DNA from: Bacteroidales bacterium UBA1797
GTDB taxonomy: Bacteria; Bacteroidota; Bacteroidia; Bacteroidales; VadinHA17
Assembly: GCA_002319885.1 (NCBI GenBank)
Contig: DCFT01000087.1
Location: 102,912 to 166,911, forward strand
Reading direction: 5' to 3'
Length of the DNA: 64,000 bases
Notes under the pieces: model-generated
Told to the model about the DNA's origin: nothing
Databases searched by the model: none
What the model saw: only the letters and a program-made list of their open reading frames with translations
Part shown: positions 32,066-41,020 of the stretch, in pieces
Position numbering within the stretch: the first letter of the stretch is position 1
How the letters are laid out: each line of letters starts with the position of its first letter
Translations under genes and position numbers: made by a program

Positions 32066-33109
32066 ATGGGTAAAAATACAAGAGGTCAGAGAATCGGTAT
32101 ACTAACTGCAGGAGGTGATTGTCCGGGTATCAATGCAGCCATCCGTGGAGTAGGAAAAACTGCCATTGTCAAATATGGTATGAATATAGTTGGGATCAGT
32201 GATGGATTTACAGGCATGATAAATAAAGAATACCGGGAACTAACTGAACATGACCTTTCAGGTATACTTACAGTTGGCGGAACAATTCTGGGGACTTCAA
32301 GGGAAAAGCCTTTTAAAGGTGTTGGAAAAGGAAAGAATGAAATAAGCAAACCTGTTCTGATAAAGGAACATTATGAACAAATGGGACTCGATTGTCTGGT
32401 TTGTATTGGTGGAAACGGAACGATTAAAACTGCTCATCTCCTTGCGCAGGAAGGGCTGAACGTTGTTGGTATTCCAAAAACTATTGATAATGATGTCTGG
32501 GGCACTGACCTGACATTCGGATTCGATTCTGCGGTTAATATTGCTACTGAGGCTATCGACCGGTTGCATTCAACTGCCAATTCTCATAAAAGAATTATGA
32601 TAATTGAAGTTATGGGACACAATGCCGGCTGGATAGCTCTGTACTCGGGAATCGCAGGTGGAGGTGACGTTATCCTGATACCTGAGATTCAGTACGATGA
32701 TAAAAAGGTTGCCGAGTATCTTCTTCACCGTGTCAATGAGAACAAACCATACTCAATTGTCGTTGTTGCCGAAGGTATCAGGAATCCAATCAAAGACAGT
32801 TGCTCGGCTGCGCAATCTCTAAGCAAAAGAATTAATGAACTGACAGGGCTCGAGACAAGAGAAACTGTACTTGGTTACATACAAAGGGGTGGTACGCCCT
32901 CTCCTATGGACCGGGTTCTGGCTACACGATATGGTTCAGCTGCCGCTGACTTAATCGCTGAACAAAACTATGGGAAGATGGTTGCTCTTAAAAACACCGA
33001 AATAGTATCTGTCCCTCTGTCAGAAGTCTCAGGAAAACTGAAACTTATTGATCCAAAAGACGCTCTTGTGATACAGGCCCAGAATATGGGAACAAATTTT
33101 GGCATTTAA
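32066..33109 (+). CDS. pfkA: 6-phosphofructokinase (group III-like)
   Basis: The 347-residue protein has GILTAGGDCPGINAAIRG, CIGGNGTIKTA and GIPKTIDNDVWGTDLTFGFDSA, with MGHNAGWIAL later. It phosphorylates fructose 6-phosphate. The phosphoryl-donor site is mixed: glycine in GGNGT is typical of ATP enzymes while lysine in PKTIDND occurs in pyrophosphate-using and group III enzymes. The asparagine of GGNGT is unusual. ATP use is my best guess. It stands with polyphosphate genes, which may be incidental. Confidence 0.9.
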   Translation: MGKNTRGQRIGILTAGGDCPGINAAIRGVGKTAIVKYGMNIVGISDGFTGMINKEYRELTEHDLSGILTVGGTILGTSREKPFKGVGKGKNEISKPVLIKEHYEQMGLDCLVCIGGNGTIKTAHLLAQEGLNVVGIPKTIDNDVWGTDLTFGFDSAVNIATEAIDRLHSTANSHKRIMIIEVMGHNAGWIALYSGIAGGGDVILIPEIQYDDKKVAEYLLHRVNENKPYSIVVVAEGIRNPIKDSCSAAQSLSKRINELTGLETRETVLGYIQRGGTPSPMDRVLATRYGSAAADLIAEQNYGKMVALKNTEIVSVPLSEVSGKLKLIDPKDALVIQAQNMGTNFGI

Positions 33110-33147
33110 TCCATTAGTTCACAGTTATTATTTTATTGATCATCAAA

Positions 33148-33633
33148 ATGAAAAGGCTGATTTTTATCCGGCACGGAAAAGCAGAAGATAATTCGACGGA
33201 GATATCTGACATAAAAAGATCTCTGACTCCAAAAGGAAAAGTTGTTTCAATGCACATGGCACGTAAAATGGTGGAGAAAGAAAAATCTCCTGGCATCATA
33301 ATCACAAGTCCGGCATTCAGAGCTCTTGAAACAGCAATAATATTTGCATGGGAATATGGAATCGATGTCAGTAAAGTAATTCTGAACCCGCTCATTTATG
33401 CAAACATGAACATTCAAACCCTGCCTGGAGTTCTTTCCGGAATAAGTGAAGAGACCGAAACAGTTACAATGTTTGGACATAATCCTTCATTTACACAATT
33501 AGTAAATACCCTGAGCAAGGAAGGCTGCGATACTATTCCTAAAAACGGAATTGTTTGTATCTCTTTCGGGATAATAACATGGTCGGAAATCGGCCATAAC
33601 ACCGGAAAGATTGAATATTTTCTTAAACCTTAA
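33148..33633 (+). CDS. SixA-like phosphohistidine phosphatase
   Basis: The 161-residue protein starts MKRLIFIRHGKAEDN with the RHG motif, then DIKRSLTPKG, ITSPAFRALETAII and MFGHNPSFTQLVNTL. This is the small SixA branch of the histidine phosphatase superfamily, which removes phosphate from phosphohistidine and related molecules. It begins after a 38-base gap from pfkA and ends seven bases before ppk1, so it forms an operon with them. SixA genes often accompany CHAD and ppk genes. Confidence 0.88.
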   Translation: MKRLIFIRHGKAEDNSTEISDIKRSLTPKGKVVSMHMARKMVEKEKSPGIIITSPAFRALETAIIFAWEYGIDVSKVILNPLIYANMNIQTLPGVLSGISEETETVTMFGHNPSFTQLVNTLSKEGCDTIPKNGIVCISFGIITWSEIGHNTGKIEYFLKP

Positions 33634-33640
33634 TAATTTT

Positions 33641-35704
33641 ATGAACAAGAAATATATTCCGAAGGAAATCAGTTGGCTGTCTTTCAATGAACGTGTTCTG
33701 CAGGAAGCTGAAAACAAGGAAGTGCCACTTCTGGAAAGGTTTAAGTTTCTGGGCATCTACTCGAATAACCTTGATGAATATTTCAGGGTAAGGGTCGCAA
33801 CCCTGAAAAGGCTGTCGATGATCAGTTCCAAGTCAAAAGCAATACTTGGCTACAATCCGAAAACCACTTTAAAAACTATACAGGAAATTGTTCTTGCTCA
33901 TAATGAAAAGTTTGAGAAGATCTATGCAGGATTAATACATGAGCTTGCAAAACATAATACTCATATAATAAATGAAAAACAACTGAACAATGAGCAGGCA
34001 GAATTTGTCAGGAAGTACTTTCATAAAGAAGTAAGAACCAGACTTATGCCTTTTCTGATTGAAAAAGATACGGATCTTCCGAACCTCACTGACGACGCTA
34101 TCTACCTGGCAATCCATCTTGCTAAATCCGACACTCAAAAAAGAAGATATGCCTTACTTGAGATTCCTTCCAATGTGCTTCCCCGGTTCATTGTACTTCC
34201 TGAAAAAGATGATGCCAAATACATAATTTTTCTGGATGATATAATAAGGTTCGGGTTAAATGAGATCTTCTTTATTTTCGATTTTGATAATATTTCGGCT
34301 TATACCATAAAACTCACTAAGGATGCTGAGCTTGAGATTGCGGATGATATTTCTGAAAGTTATATTGAAAAGATTTCCAAGAGTTTGCAGCAACGAAAAA
34401 GGGGAACACCTGTAAGGTTTATTTATGATCGAACCATGCCGGCGGATCTTTTAAAAATAATAACTAAAAAACTGAATTTCGGACCCGATGATGTGACTGT
34501 TCCAAGTAACAGATATCATAACTTCAAAGATTTCATGAATTTTCCGAATCCGGGCCGGAAGAAGCTATTCAGTGAACCTGTAGCATCCATTCCTCATCGT
34601 GATATTCAACCGCGCAGGAGCATTTTATCGGCGATAAAGAAAAAAGATATTATGCTGTTTTTCCCTTATCATCCTTTCGACCATTTTATTGATCTTCTTC
34701 GGGAGGCCTCAATCGATCCTTATGTGAAATCCATTCAGATCACTCTCTACAGGCTTGCCAGAAACTCAAGCGTCATCAACGCCCTAATGAATGCTGTCAG
34801 AAATGGCAAATCTGTAACAACAGTTGTTGAGCTTCAGGCCAGGTTTGATGAAGAAGCAAATATCCTGTGGGGTAATAAACTTCGCGAAGAAGGAGTGAAA
34901 GTTATTTATGGAGTTCCCGGATTGAAAGTTCATTCAAAACTATGTCTTATAACACGTGTCAGAAATGATATAACACAACGTTATGCAGCTGTCGGCACAG
35001 GTAATTTTAATGAAGATACCGCACGGGTATATACTGATCTTTTGCTGTTAACTACGGATAAGAAAATCACCAATGAAGTTTTCAAAGCCTTTAACTTCTT
35101 CAGTGTAAATTATAAAAAAGATAATTTTTACCATCTTGTTCTGTCGCCATTTTTTTTGAGGAACAAGATTATTCTGCTTATTGAAAATGAAATAAAAAAT
35201 GCCAAAGCCGGCAAGAAAGCATTTATTTATCTGAAACTTAATAACCTTACCGATAGTGAGATAATTGACTATCTCTATGAAGCCAGTCAGGCAGGCGTCA
35301 AAATAAGGTTAATAGTCAGGGGTATGTTGTCGCTGATCCCGGGGATAAAGAAACTGAGCGATAAGATTGAAGCCATAGGTATCGTTGACAGATTTCTTGA
35401 ACATTCGAGATACTTTATCTTTTGTAATGGTGGCAATGACCAGATCTATATAAGCTCTGCTGACCTGATGACACGTAATCTTGATCACAGAATTGAGGTT
35501 ACCTGCCCTGTATATGACAAAAATATTAAATGCGAAATCCGGAAAATATTCGATATCCAGTGGGAAGATAATGTAAAAGCCAGAATATTTGATGCCAGCC
35601 AGTCAAACTCCTTTGTTAAACCAGGGAAAAATGCAATCAATCAATCTCAGATTGAAGTATATAACTGGCTTAAGAAGTCAAATGAAAAAACTCCCTCCAG
35701 ATAA
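33641..35704 (+). CDS. ppk1: Polyphosphate kinase 1
   Basis: The 687-residue protein has the PPK1 layout: IPKEISWLSFNERVLQEAEN at the start, YSNNLDEYFRVRVATLKR, KVHSKLCLITRV with the autophosphorylated histidine, and FLEHSRYFIFCNGG with the second conserved histidine. It polymerises ATP gamma-phosphate into polyphosphate and can work in reverse. I start at 33641; the longer frame from 33611 overlaps SixA and is not conserved. With CHAD and SixA it makes a polyphosphate neighbourhood. Confidence 0.95.
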   Translation: MNKKYIPKEISWLSFNERVLQEAENKEVPLLERFKFLGIYSNNLDEYFRVRVATLKRLSMISSKSKAILGYNPKTTLKTIQEIVLAHNEKFEKIYAGLIHELAKHNTHIINEKQLNNEQAEFVRKYFHKEVRTRLMPFLIEKDTDLPNLTDDAIYLAIHLAKSDTQKRRYALLEIPSNVLPRFIVLPEKDDAKYIIFLDDIIRFGLNEIFFIFDFDNISAYTIKLTKDAELEIADDISESYIEKISKSLQQRKRGTPVRFIYDRTMPADLLKIITKKLNFGPDDVTVPSNRYHNFKDFMNFPNPGRKKLFSEPVASIPHRDIQPRRSILSAIKKKDIMLFFPYHPFDHFIDLLREASIDPYVKSIQITLYRLARNSSVINALMNAVRNGKSVTTVVELQARFDEEANILWGNKLREEGVKVIYGVPGLKVHSKLCLITRVRNDITQRYAAVGTGNFNEDTARVYTDLLLLTTDKKITNEVFKAFNFFSVNYKKDNFYHLVLSPFFLRNKIILLIENEIKNAKAGKKAFIYLKLNNLTDSEIIDYLYEASQAGVKIRLIVRGMLSLIPGIKKLSDKIEAIGIVDRFLEHSRYFIFCNGGNDQIYISSADLMTRNLDHRIEVTCPVYDKNIKCEIRKIFDIQWEDNVKARIFDASQSNSFVKPGKNAINQSQIEVYNWLKKSNEKTPSR

Positions 35705-35722
35705 CCCTTTAATCTTTATACT

Positions 35723-36250
35723 ATGAAATTCATATTTCTGATTGCAGGCACTATTCTTATCATACTTTTTTCCTGGTTTCTATCAATAAAATATAAAAGA
35801 TATCATGGTATTGCACGATTTTTTGCTTTTGAGAGCATTTTTCTTCTGGTTTATATGAATTATAAAGTCTGGTTCCATAACCCTTTCTCCCCATTACAGA
35901 TTGTCTCATGGATACTGCTATTTCTTTCAGCTTATGTTGTTATTGATGGATATTTACTGCTCAGGAGACAGGGAAAACCTGCCGGCAAAAATTTTGAGAA
36001 TACTTCAAGGATTGTAAAAACAGGTGTCTACCAATATATAAGACATCCACTTTACCTTTCAGTATTTCTACTGGGTACCGGAGTTATGCTCAAACAGATG
36101 GGACCGGCACAGCTGATCCTTGGTGCAATAAACCTGATTGCGGTCTATATTACAGCCAGGATAGAAGAAAAAGAGATGGTTGCAAAATTTGGAAATGAAT
36201 ACCTTGAGTATATGAAAGAGACCAGGATGTTCCTGCCATTTGTCCTGTGA
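35723..36250 (+). CDS. Isoprenylcysteine/phospholipid methyltransferase family membrane protein
   Basis: The 175-residue protein has four to five hydrophobic helices and the C-terminal motif KTGVYQYIRHPLYLSVFLLGTG followed by RIEEKEMVAKFGNEYLEYMKET, typical of the ICMT/PEMT family of integral membrane methyltransferases. The real substrate in bacteria is seldom known; phospholipid or small hydrophobic molecules are likely. It follows ppk1 by 18 bases and may share its transcript. Confidence 0.85.
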   Translation: MKFIFLIAGTILIILFSWFLSIKYKRYHGIARFFAFESIFLLVYMNYKVWFHNPFSPLQIVSWILLFLSAYVVIDGYLLLRRQGKPAGKNFENTSRIVKTGVYQYIRHPLYLSVFLLGTGVMLKQMGPAQLILGAINLIAVYITARIEEKEMVAKFGNEYLEYMKETRMFLPFVL

Positions 36251-36319
36251 TTAACCAATATCTTTACCCTGATATGGCTGGAACACTTCTTTATAATTAA
36301 AAAGGACGAGGAATCAGGA

Positions 36320-36405
36320 ACAAAAATCAATTTACTCCCCCCTCGCCTTCGCGTAGCCGCTACGGCAGAGCAGGGTTGGGTTTGGGGTAAATAAATTGAT
36401 TTTCA
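36320..36405. repeat. Intergenic inverted repeat with GC-rich core
   Basis: AATCAATTTAC near 36325 and GTAAATAAATTGATT near 36389-36403 are complementary with gaps. Between them is a GC-rich stretch CCCCCCTCGCCTTCGCGTAG... GCAGGGTTGGG unlike the AT-rich surroundings. It looks like an interspersed repeat or a terminator between convergent genes. Confidence 0.5.
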
Positions 36406-36453
36406 AGCGATTTTGGAATTCATATTCATGATAGCAGATAGTCATAAAATCAA

Positions 36454-37371
36454 TTATTCAATGGATTCAATATTGTATGGCGTCTTCTGATAAACAAAAT
36501 AGTTGAGCCAGTTTACAAACAACATATTAGCCTGTGAACGCCACCGGACAACAGGTGGATTTTCAGGATTGTCATTCAGGTAATAATTTTTAGGCATTTC
36601 GATGGGAAGATTCTTGGCAAGGTCCCTTTTGTATTCTATATCCAGGGTATTAGGCGAATACTCTGAATGGCCGGTAAGGAAAAACTCACGACCATTGCGC
36701 GAAGCAACCATATAGACACCTGATTCTTCTGATTCTGAGAGAATTATCAGTTCAGGAACTTTTAAAATATCCTCTCTCCTTATTTCTGTATGCCGGCTAT
36801 GAGGTACATAAAAAATATCGTCAAAACCCCGGAGGATTGGATTAGTCGAATCAGCTTTTGTATGTTTAAATACACCAAACATTTTCTTTTCAAGCGGGTA
36901 TTTTGGGATTTTGTAATAGTTATAGAGAGCGGCTTGTGCGCCCCAGCAAATAAATATTGAAGAGGTAACGTTGCTTTTTGCCCAAGAGAAGATCTCAGTC
37001 AGTTCTTTCCAGTAAATTACCTCTTCAAACGGCATCTGTTCAACCGGAGCTCCTGTGATTATCAGCCCGTCATATTTATGGTTTAATATAAGCTTGAAAT
37101 CTTTATAGAAAGCCTGCATATGCTCTTTTGGAGTATTTTTTGAAACATGTGTATTTAGCTTAATAAAATCGAGTTCAACCTGCAACGGAGAATTGGATAA
37201 TAACCTTATCAAATCAATCTCAGTTGTTATTTTTACTGGCATCAGATTCAGGAGAGCTATTTTAAGGGGTCGGATATCCTGACTCGAAGCTCGTGATTCA
37301 TCCATGACAAATATGTTCTCTTTAAGAAGAAATTCTATTGCAGGAAGTTTATCGGGGATATTAAGAGGCAT
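36454..37371 (-). CDS. metA: Homoserine O-acetyltransferase (MetA family)
   Basis: The 305-residue protein has the MetA core: LNLMPVKITTEIDLIRLLSN, ITGAPVEQMPFEEVIYW, the catalytic cysteine C142 in ICWGAQAALYNYYKI, and LTGHSEYSP with the catalytic His near residue 235. Glutamate at position 111 (GAPVEQ) is the residue that goes with acetyl-CoA use; glycine there goes with succinyl-CoA. So I predict O-acetylation of homoserine in methionine synthesis. It is monocistronic in view; no riboswitch is recognised upstream. Confidence 0.9.
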   Translation of the reverse strand: MPLNIPDKLPAIEFLLKENIFVMDESRASSQDIRPLKIALLNLMPVKITTEIDLIRLLSNSPLQVELDFIKLNTHVSKNTPKEHMQAFYKDFKLILNHKYDGLIITGAPVEQMPFEEVIYWKELTEIFSWAKSNVTSSIFICWGAQAALYNYYKIPKYPLEKKMFGVFKHTKADSTNPILRGFDDIFYVPHSRHTEIRREDILKVPELIILSESEESGVYMVASRNGREFFLTGHSEYSPNTLDIEYKRDLAKNLPIEMPKNYYLNDNPENPPVVRWRSQANMLFVNWLNYFVYQKTPYNIESIE

Positions 37372-37584
37372 AATCGTTTATTTTAAATAATTCCAAATTT
37401 AATGTAATGAACTTTATATCTGCCATTTTCTCAATTATTCTTTTTATTTCACATGTCTGCTGGTCAAGATTTTTCCACTTTCACCTCAGATGCCGAAGGA
37501 AAAAGCCGATCACTCAAGCCTGTTTTTTATACTGACTATGTGGGCATATAAGGGTGGTTATTAAAATCACTACCTGAAATAAGA

Positions 37585-37618
37585 AAGGTTGTTACTCCTG
37601 TCAGAAGCAACAACCCTT
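37585..37618 (-). terminator. Stem-loop downstream of the glutathione peroxidase gene
   Basis: GGTTGTT (37587-37593) pairs with AACAACC (37609-37615), with partial extension. It lies about 30 bases beyond the minus-strand stop. Confidence 0.5.
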
Positions 37619-37645
37619 AATCAATCAAAAAAGAAAATATAAAAA

Positions 37646-38191
37646 CTATTTTGAAGAAATCCAGGCTAAAACCTTATCGGATGTGGGTTTTTCCTTCGGA
37701 TCAATAACTTCTACCAGCTTGCCGTTTTCATCAATAAGGTATTTCTGAAAATTCCATTTAACCTCTGAATCCATCACCCCATTTTTATCCTTTGATGTAA
37801 GCCATTTATACAGTGGGGCCATATCATCGCCCTTTACTGAAATTTTCTCCATCATCGGAAATGTTACACCATAATTCTCAGTACAAAATTTCCTGATTTC
37901 AGAATTTGTTCCGGGTTCCTGGCTTGCGAAATTATTTGCAGGAAACCCAATAATAACCAGATTTGGCTGGTATTTCTGGTATAGATCCTCAAGATCCTTG
38001 TACTGTGGTGTATTTCCACATTTTGAAGCAGTGTTCACAATCATCACTTTCTTGCCCTTCAGGGATGCAAAATCGAATTCCTTACCTTCAAGAGTCTTTA
38101 CCTTGAAATTATAAAATCCTGAGGATTGAGAAAAACCTGAAACCGGGAAAAGCGTCAATAAAAATAATAAGCTCATTTTAATCTTTATCAT
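37646..38191 (-). CDS. Glutathione peroxidase family protein, exported
   Basis: The 181-residue protein has a signal peptide (MIKIKMSLLFLLTLFPVSGFS), then NTASKCGNTPQYKDLEDL with the active cysteine, GFPANNFASQEPG and VKWNFQKYLIDENG. All are hallmarks of the GPx family. Bacterial members usually use thioredoxin rather than glutathione. The signal suggests action in the periplasm. It is divergent from a CAP-domain gene by 44 bases. Confidence 0.9.
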   Translation of the reverse strand: MIKIKMSLLFLLTLFPVSGFSQSSGFYNFKVKTLEGKEFDFASLKGKKVMIVNTASKCGNTPQYKDLEDLYQKYQPNLVIIGFPANNFASQEPGTNSEIRKFCTENYGVTFPMMEKISVKGDDMAPLYKWLTSKDKNGVMDSEVKWNFQKYLIDENGKLVEVIDPKEKPTSDKVLAWISSK

Positions 38192-38235
38192 ATCTAATAA
38201 TTTACTTTTGCAACTAGAACAATAAGAATAAGGTA

Positions 38236-39222
38236 ATGTTCAAAAAAACATGGAAACAAATAAAAATGTTTTTTATACTGATTATAATCTTATTTGGTAT
38301 TCCTCATTCAATTCTCGCATCTGTAGCAACTGAAAATGAGAAAGCCGGTTTTGAATATTACCGGAAGCTGAATGAAAGTGAAAAGAGGCTTTACGAATTT
38401 AAAGATAATGACGAAGCCCTAAAGTTAAAGTTAGCTCAGCTGGAAATTATAAATAAAAGCAGGAAAAGGCATAATGCTCCTCCTGTAAAGCTCGACATCC
38501 TGGCTTCAAGGGTTGCGAACAGTATGAGCCAGGAAGCTGCGAAGAATAATTACCTTGGCCATTGGAATATGGCCGGTGAAGAACCTTTTTTAAGGTATGC
38601 ATTTGCGGGTGGCTATGATCATGTCTCTGAAAATGCTTATGGAGAATGGTTGTCTGACACATATAATTTATCCTCACAGGCAATCAGTTCAATGATGAAA
38701 ACCGGTCATGAAAAATTTATGGCTGAAAAAGCACCATATGATGGTCATAAGAAAAACATTGTTAACAAATCCCATAATTTTGTAGGAATAGGTTTTTATC
38801 TGTCAGGTAAACAGTTCAGGTATTATGAGGAGTTCATTGACAGGTATTTCGATTTTGAGAATATCCCGTCGGAGGTGAAGGCCGGTGATTCATTCAGTAT
38901 CAAATTAAATACAAATGGTCAAAGTTACCTGTACTATCTTATTGTTTTCAGAGAAAATTTTCCAAAACGCCTTGATCCGGTGCAAATCAGCAAGAAAGGA
39001 AGCTACAGAGACTATACGGATCAGATAGTCAAGGAAATAACTGCATGGGATCTTTCGCGTTACAGGAATGGTACTTTTTATCAGATCCCTCTTAGTTTTC
39101 CAAAGGAAGGATTGTATTATATACAGATCTTTTCCGATAAAAAGGAGATAACTAAACCGGCGTCACTCAACACAAAAGAGAAGACGCCGGAAAGTGGTAT
39201 CGTGATTAAAATAAGGAAATAA
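38236..39222 (+). CDS. CAP (SCP-like) domain extracellular protein
   Basis: The 328-residue protein has an N-terminal signal (FFILIIILFGIPHSILAS) and a CAP domain at about residues 70-190: LEIINKSRKRHNAPPVKLD, ASRVANSMSQEAA, SENAYGEW, GHKKNIVNKSHNFVGIGF. The remaining 130 residues are a beta-rich tail (EVKAGDSFSIKLNTNG). CAP proteins have varied extracellular roles; none can be chosen here. The end is five bases from the convergent next gene. Confidence 0.85.
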   Translation: MFKKTWKQIKMFFILIIILFGIPHSILASVATENEKAGFEYYRKLNESEKRLYEFKDNDEALKLKLAQLEIINKSRKRHNAPPVKLDILASRVANSMSQEAAKNNYLGHWNMAGEEPFLRYAFAGGYDHVSENAYGEWLSDTYNLSSQAISSMMKTGHEKFMAEKAPYDGHKKNIVNKSHNFVGIGFYLSGKQFRYYEEFIDRYFDFENIPSEVKAGDSFSIKLNTNGQSYLYYLIVFRENFPKRLDPVQISKKGSYRDYTDQIVKEITAWDLSRYRNGTFYQIPLSFPKEGLYYIQIFSDKKEITKPASLNTKEKTPESGIVIKIRK

Positions 39223-39227
39223 TCACA

Positions 39228-40112
39228 CTACTGTTTTACAATATCATTTGATGAGGTAATTGTCATGACTACCGGGAAATTCATATTCTGATCGGGTATA
39301 TCAATAGTTCCTGTCATTTTTGAGACAACCGATTCTTTAATATAATATCCTTCTTTTATTGCAAAAAACAGTGTTTGCGTACCGGTATAAGGTCCGCTGG
39401 TATGAATTTCCATTCCTTGTGATTGTGCAACCATTTTTCTGGTGCCTGATATTGCTGCGGAAATCTTAGCGCAATCTATTCCATCTACCTTTTCGATTCC
39501 TTCAAATTTATATTCTGATCTTGTTGGCATCCAGAGTGACATATTTTCTGTCTTGCTTTGAATTGTATCATCTGTAACCCAGGTGTCACCAATTTTAACA
39601 GGATTTTTAGGAAGAGTAGGGAAATAATTCAGGAATCCCTGTTCCAGATTGCTTTCGCCTCCCCCTTCAACGGTATAGACAATTTTAGTGGCTCCGCTGA
39701 GATCGACAATCTTGCCTGATGGTGAAATTATCATATTAAAGACTTTTTCCTTGACATCATTTATTGGTCCACCTGTACTTCCCTGTGGAGAGTCAACACT
39801 TTGCGCCATTGTGTCGATAGTTATTTCAAGGTTAAGGTTTTCACCATTTTTCCCGGTGGATTTCACCTCACAACCCATGTAAACAGCAATGTTGACGAGC
39901 ATAGATTGACCGTTTATATCCATATCCTGAACAATTTTACTGTCAGTAACATATTTAAAAGATTTACCCGAGGGATAGTTGTATTCAAGTTTTACGGCAT
40001 CATTTTGATGCTGTTCCTCAGTTATCTTTTGAGAAGATGCAGTTGAGAAGGCAGAGATAGTAAAAATAATTACAGCTGTAATTAAATATTTACCTGAAAT
40101 TAATTTTATCAT
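39228..40112 (-). CDS. DUF6263-like exported protein
   Basis: The 294-residue protein has a signal peptide (LITAVIIFTISAFSTASSQ) and a beta-rich body with KLEYNYPSGKSFKYVTDSKIVQDMDINGQ, FNMIISPSGKIVDLSG and FPTLPKNPVKIGDTWV. This pattern matches DUF6263-type secreted proteins of Bacteroidota. Function unknown; no catalytic motif is seen. Confidence 0.6.
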   Translation of the reverse strand: MIKLISGKYLITAVIIFTISAFSTASSQKITEEQHQNDAVKLEYNYPSGKSFKYVTDSKIVQDMDINGQSMLVNIAVYMGCEVKSTGKNGENLNLEITIDTMAQSVDSPQGSTGGPINDVKEKVFNMIISPSGKIVDLSGATKIVYTVEGGGESNLEQGFLNYFPTLPKNPVKIGDTWVTDDTIQSKTENMSLWMPTRSEYKFEGIEKVDGIDCAKISAAISGTRKMVAQSQGMEIHTSGPYTGTQTLFFAIKEGYYIKESVVSKMTGTIDIPDQNMNFPVVMTITSSNDIVKQ

Positions 40113-40307
40113 TTTTATACGTAATTAGTTTTAAATAACACCTGATCAATATTTTATGGAGATCAAAGATCGTGAAATAGAAATTAATTTACAACTGCTC
40201 AGATGCAAATAATAATTTATTTTCGGTATTGCTATGATATTAAAAAAACTCGTTCTATTTTTGCGACTCTTTTTAGTACACCTTCGCTAAGGCTTCGGTG
40301 TATAAAA

Positions 40308-40382
<75 letters not shown>

Positions 40383-40390
40383 CAAAAGAA

Positions 40391-40422
40391 AAAGCCTTTC
40401 CGCGAAGTGGAAGGGCTTTTTT
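40391..40422 (+). terminator. Rho-independent terminator of tRNA-Pro
   Basis: AAAGCCTTTCC (40391-40401) pairs with GGAAGGGCTTT (40409-40419), with one G-U pair, followed by a T run. Confidence 0.85.
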
Positions 40423-40501
40423 CATTCATAGCGTTGCAGGTCCACCTGCATAAGCGATTGAATGAAAAAAGCCCGTAGCCATCCGCCGGATGGCGGATGG
40501 C
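40413..40501. repeat. Nested palindromes downstream of tRNA-Pro
   Basis: GGGCTTTTTTCATTCA (40413-40428) pairs perfectly with TGAATGAAAAAAGCCC (40459-40474). Its loop contains TGCAGGT CC ACCTGCA (40436-40451). Immediately after, GCCATCCGCC (40478-40487) GGAT GGCGGATGGC (40492-40501) forms another perfect hairpin. The position beside a tRNA is typical for integration or repeat capture. Confidence 0.75.
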
Positions 40502-40531
40502 AAGACTTTTTCTTTTTATTCACTCCCCAAC

Positions 40532-40709
40532 CAGGATCACCGAAGGTAATCCTGCCATTAATATGAACGCAGGTATGACAGGCTTTTTGCTTTTAGAAGC
40601 CCCCAATCACGATCACCGAAGGTAATCCTGCATTTTATCTGATGTGTCTGCGAATGACAGTCTTTCTCTTTTAAGTCACCCCTATCAGGATCACAGAAGG
40701 TAATTCCTG
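40532..40709. repeat. Tandem 77-bp repeat units with CAGGATCAC...AATCCTG core
   Basis: Core palindromes CAGGATCACCGAAGG..AATCCTG start at 40532, 40608 (one base changed) and 40686 (two changes), 76-78 bases apart. Shared flanks include ATGACAGGCTTTTT and AGTCACCCC-type words. A fourth copy with the same flank lies at 44102-44124, on the other side of the large minus-strand gene. The remainder to 41020 shows no gene. Confidence 0.8.
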
Positions 40710-41020
40710 TAATATATGAACACGGTAATGACATGCCTTTTTCGTTTTCCAAATTTGTTTATAGTTATTTACTAAACATATCTCAAATTGAATGTTCAAT
40801 ACGGAAAAATCAGTCGGAGTTTTCTATATCGCTATCTATTAAATAATTATCTCTCTTATTAAAGCTTTGTAATACCAATTTTTTTCTGTCTCGCTTATGC
40901 AGCCTAATTTTTGATTTCTTCTGAAGAAAATCATCTTAGTGGATTTTTTTTATTTTGCTGGTATAATTATTGTCAAATGACTAACAGGCTGTTTCTGTGA
41001 TTGTTCTGCTTATTTACACA

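Noticed and set aside
37372..37480. SAM riboswitch upstream of metA
   Set aside because: I looked for conserved stems typical of SAM riboswitches and saw none.
40532..40709. CRISPR array
   Set aside because: Units are about 77 bp apart, diverged, with similar rather than unique spacers and no cas genes.
40558..40752. 64-residue minus-strand frame
   Set aside because: It is made of the tandem repeat units and has no protein-like composition.
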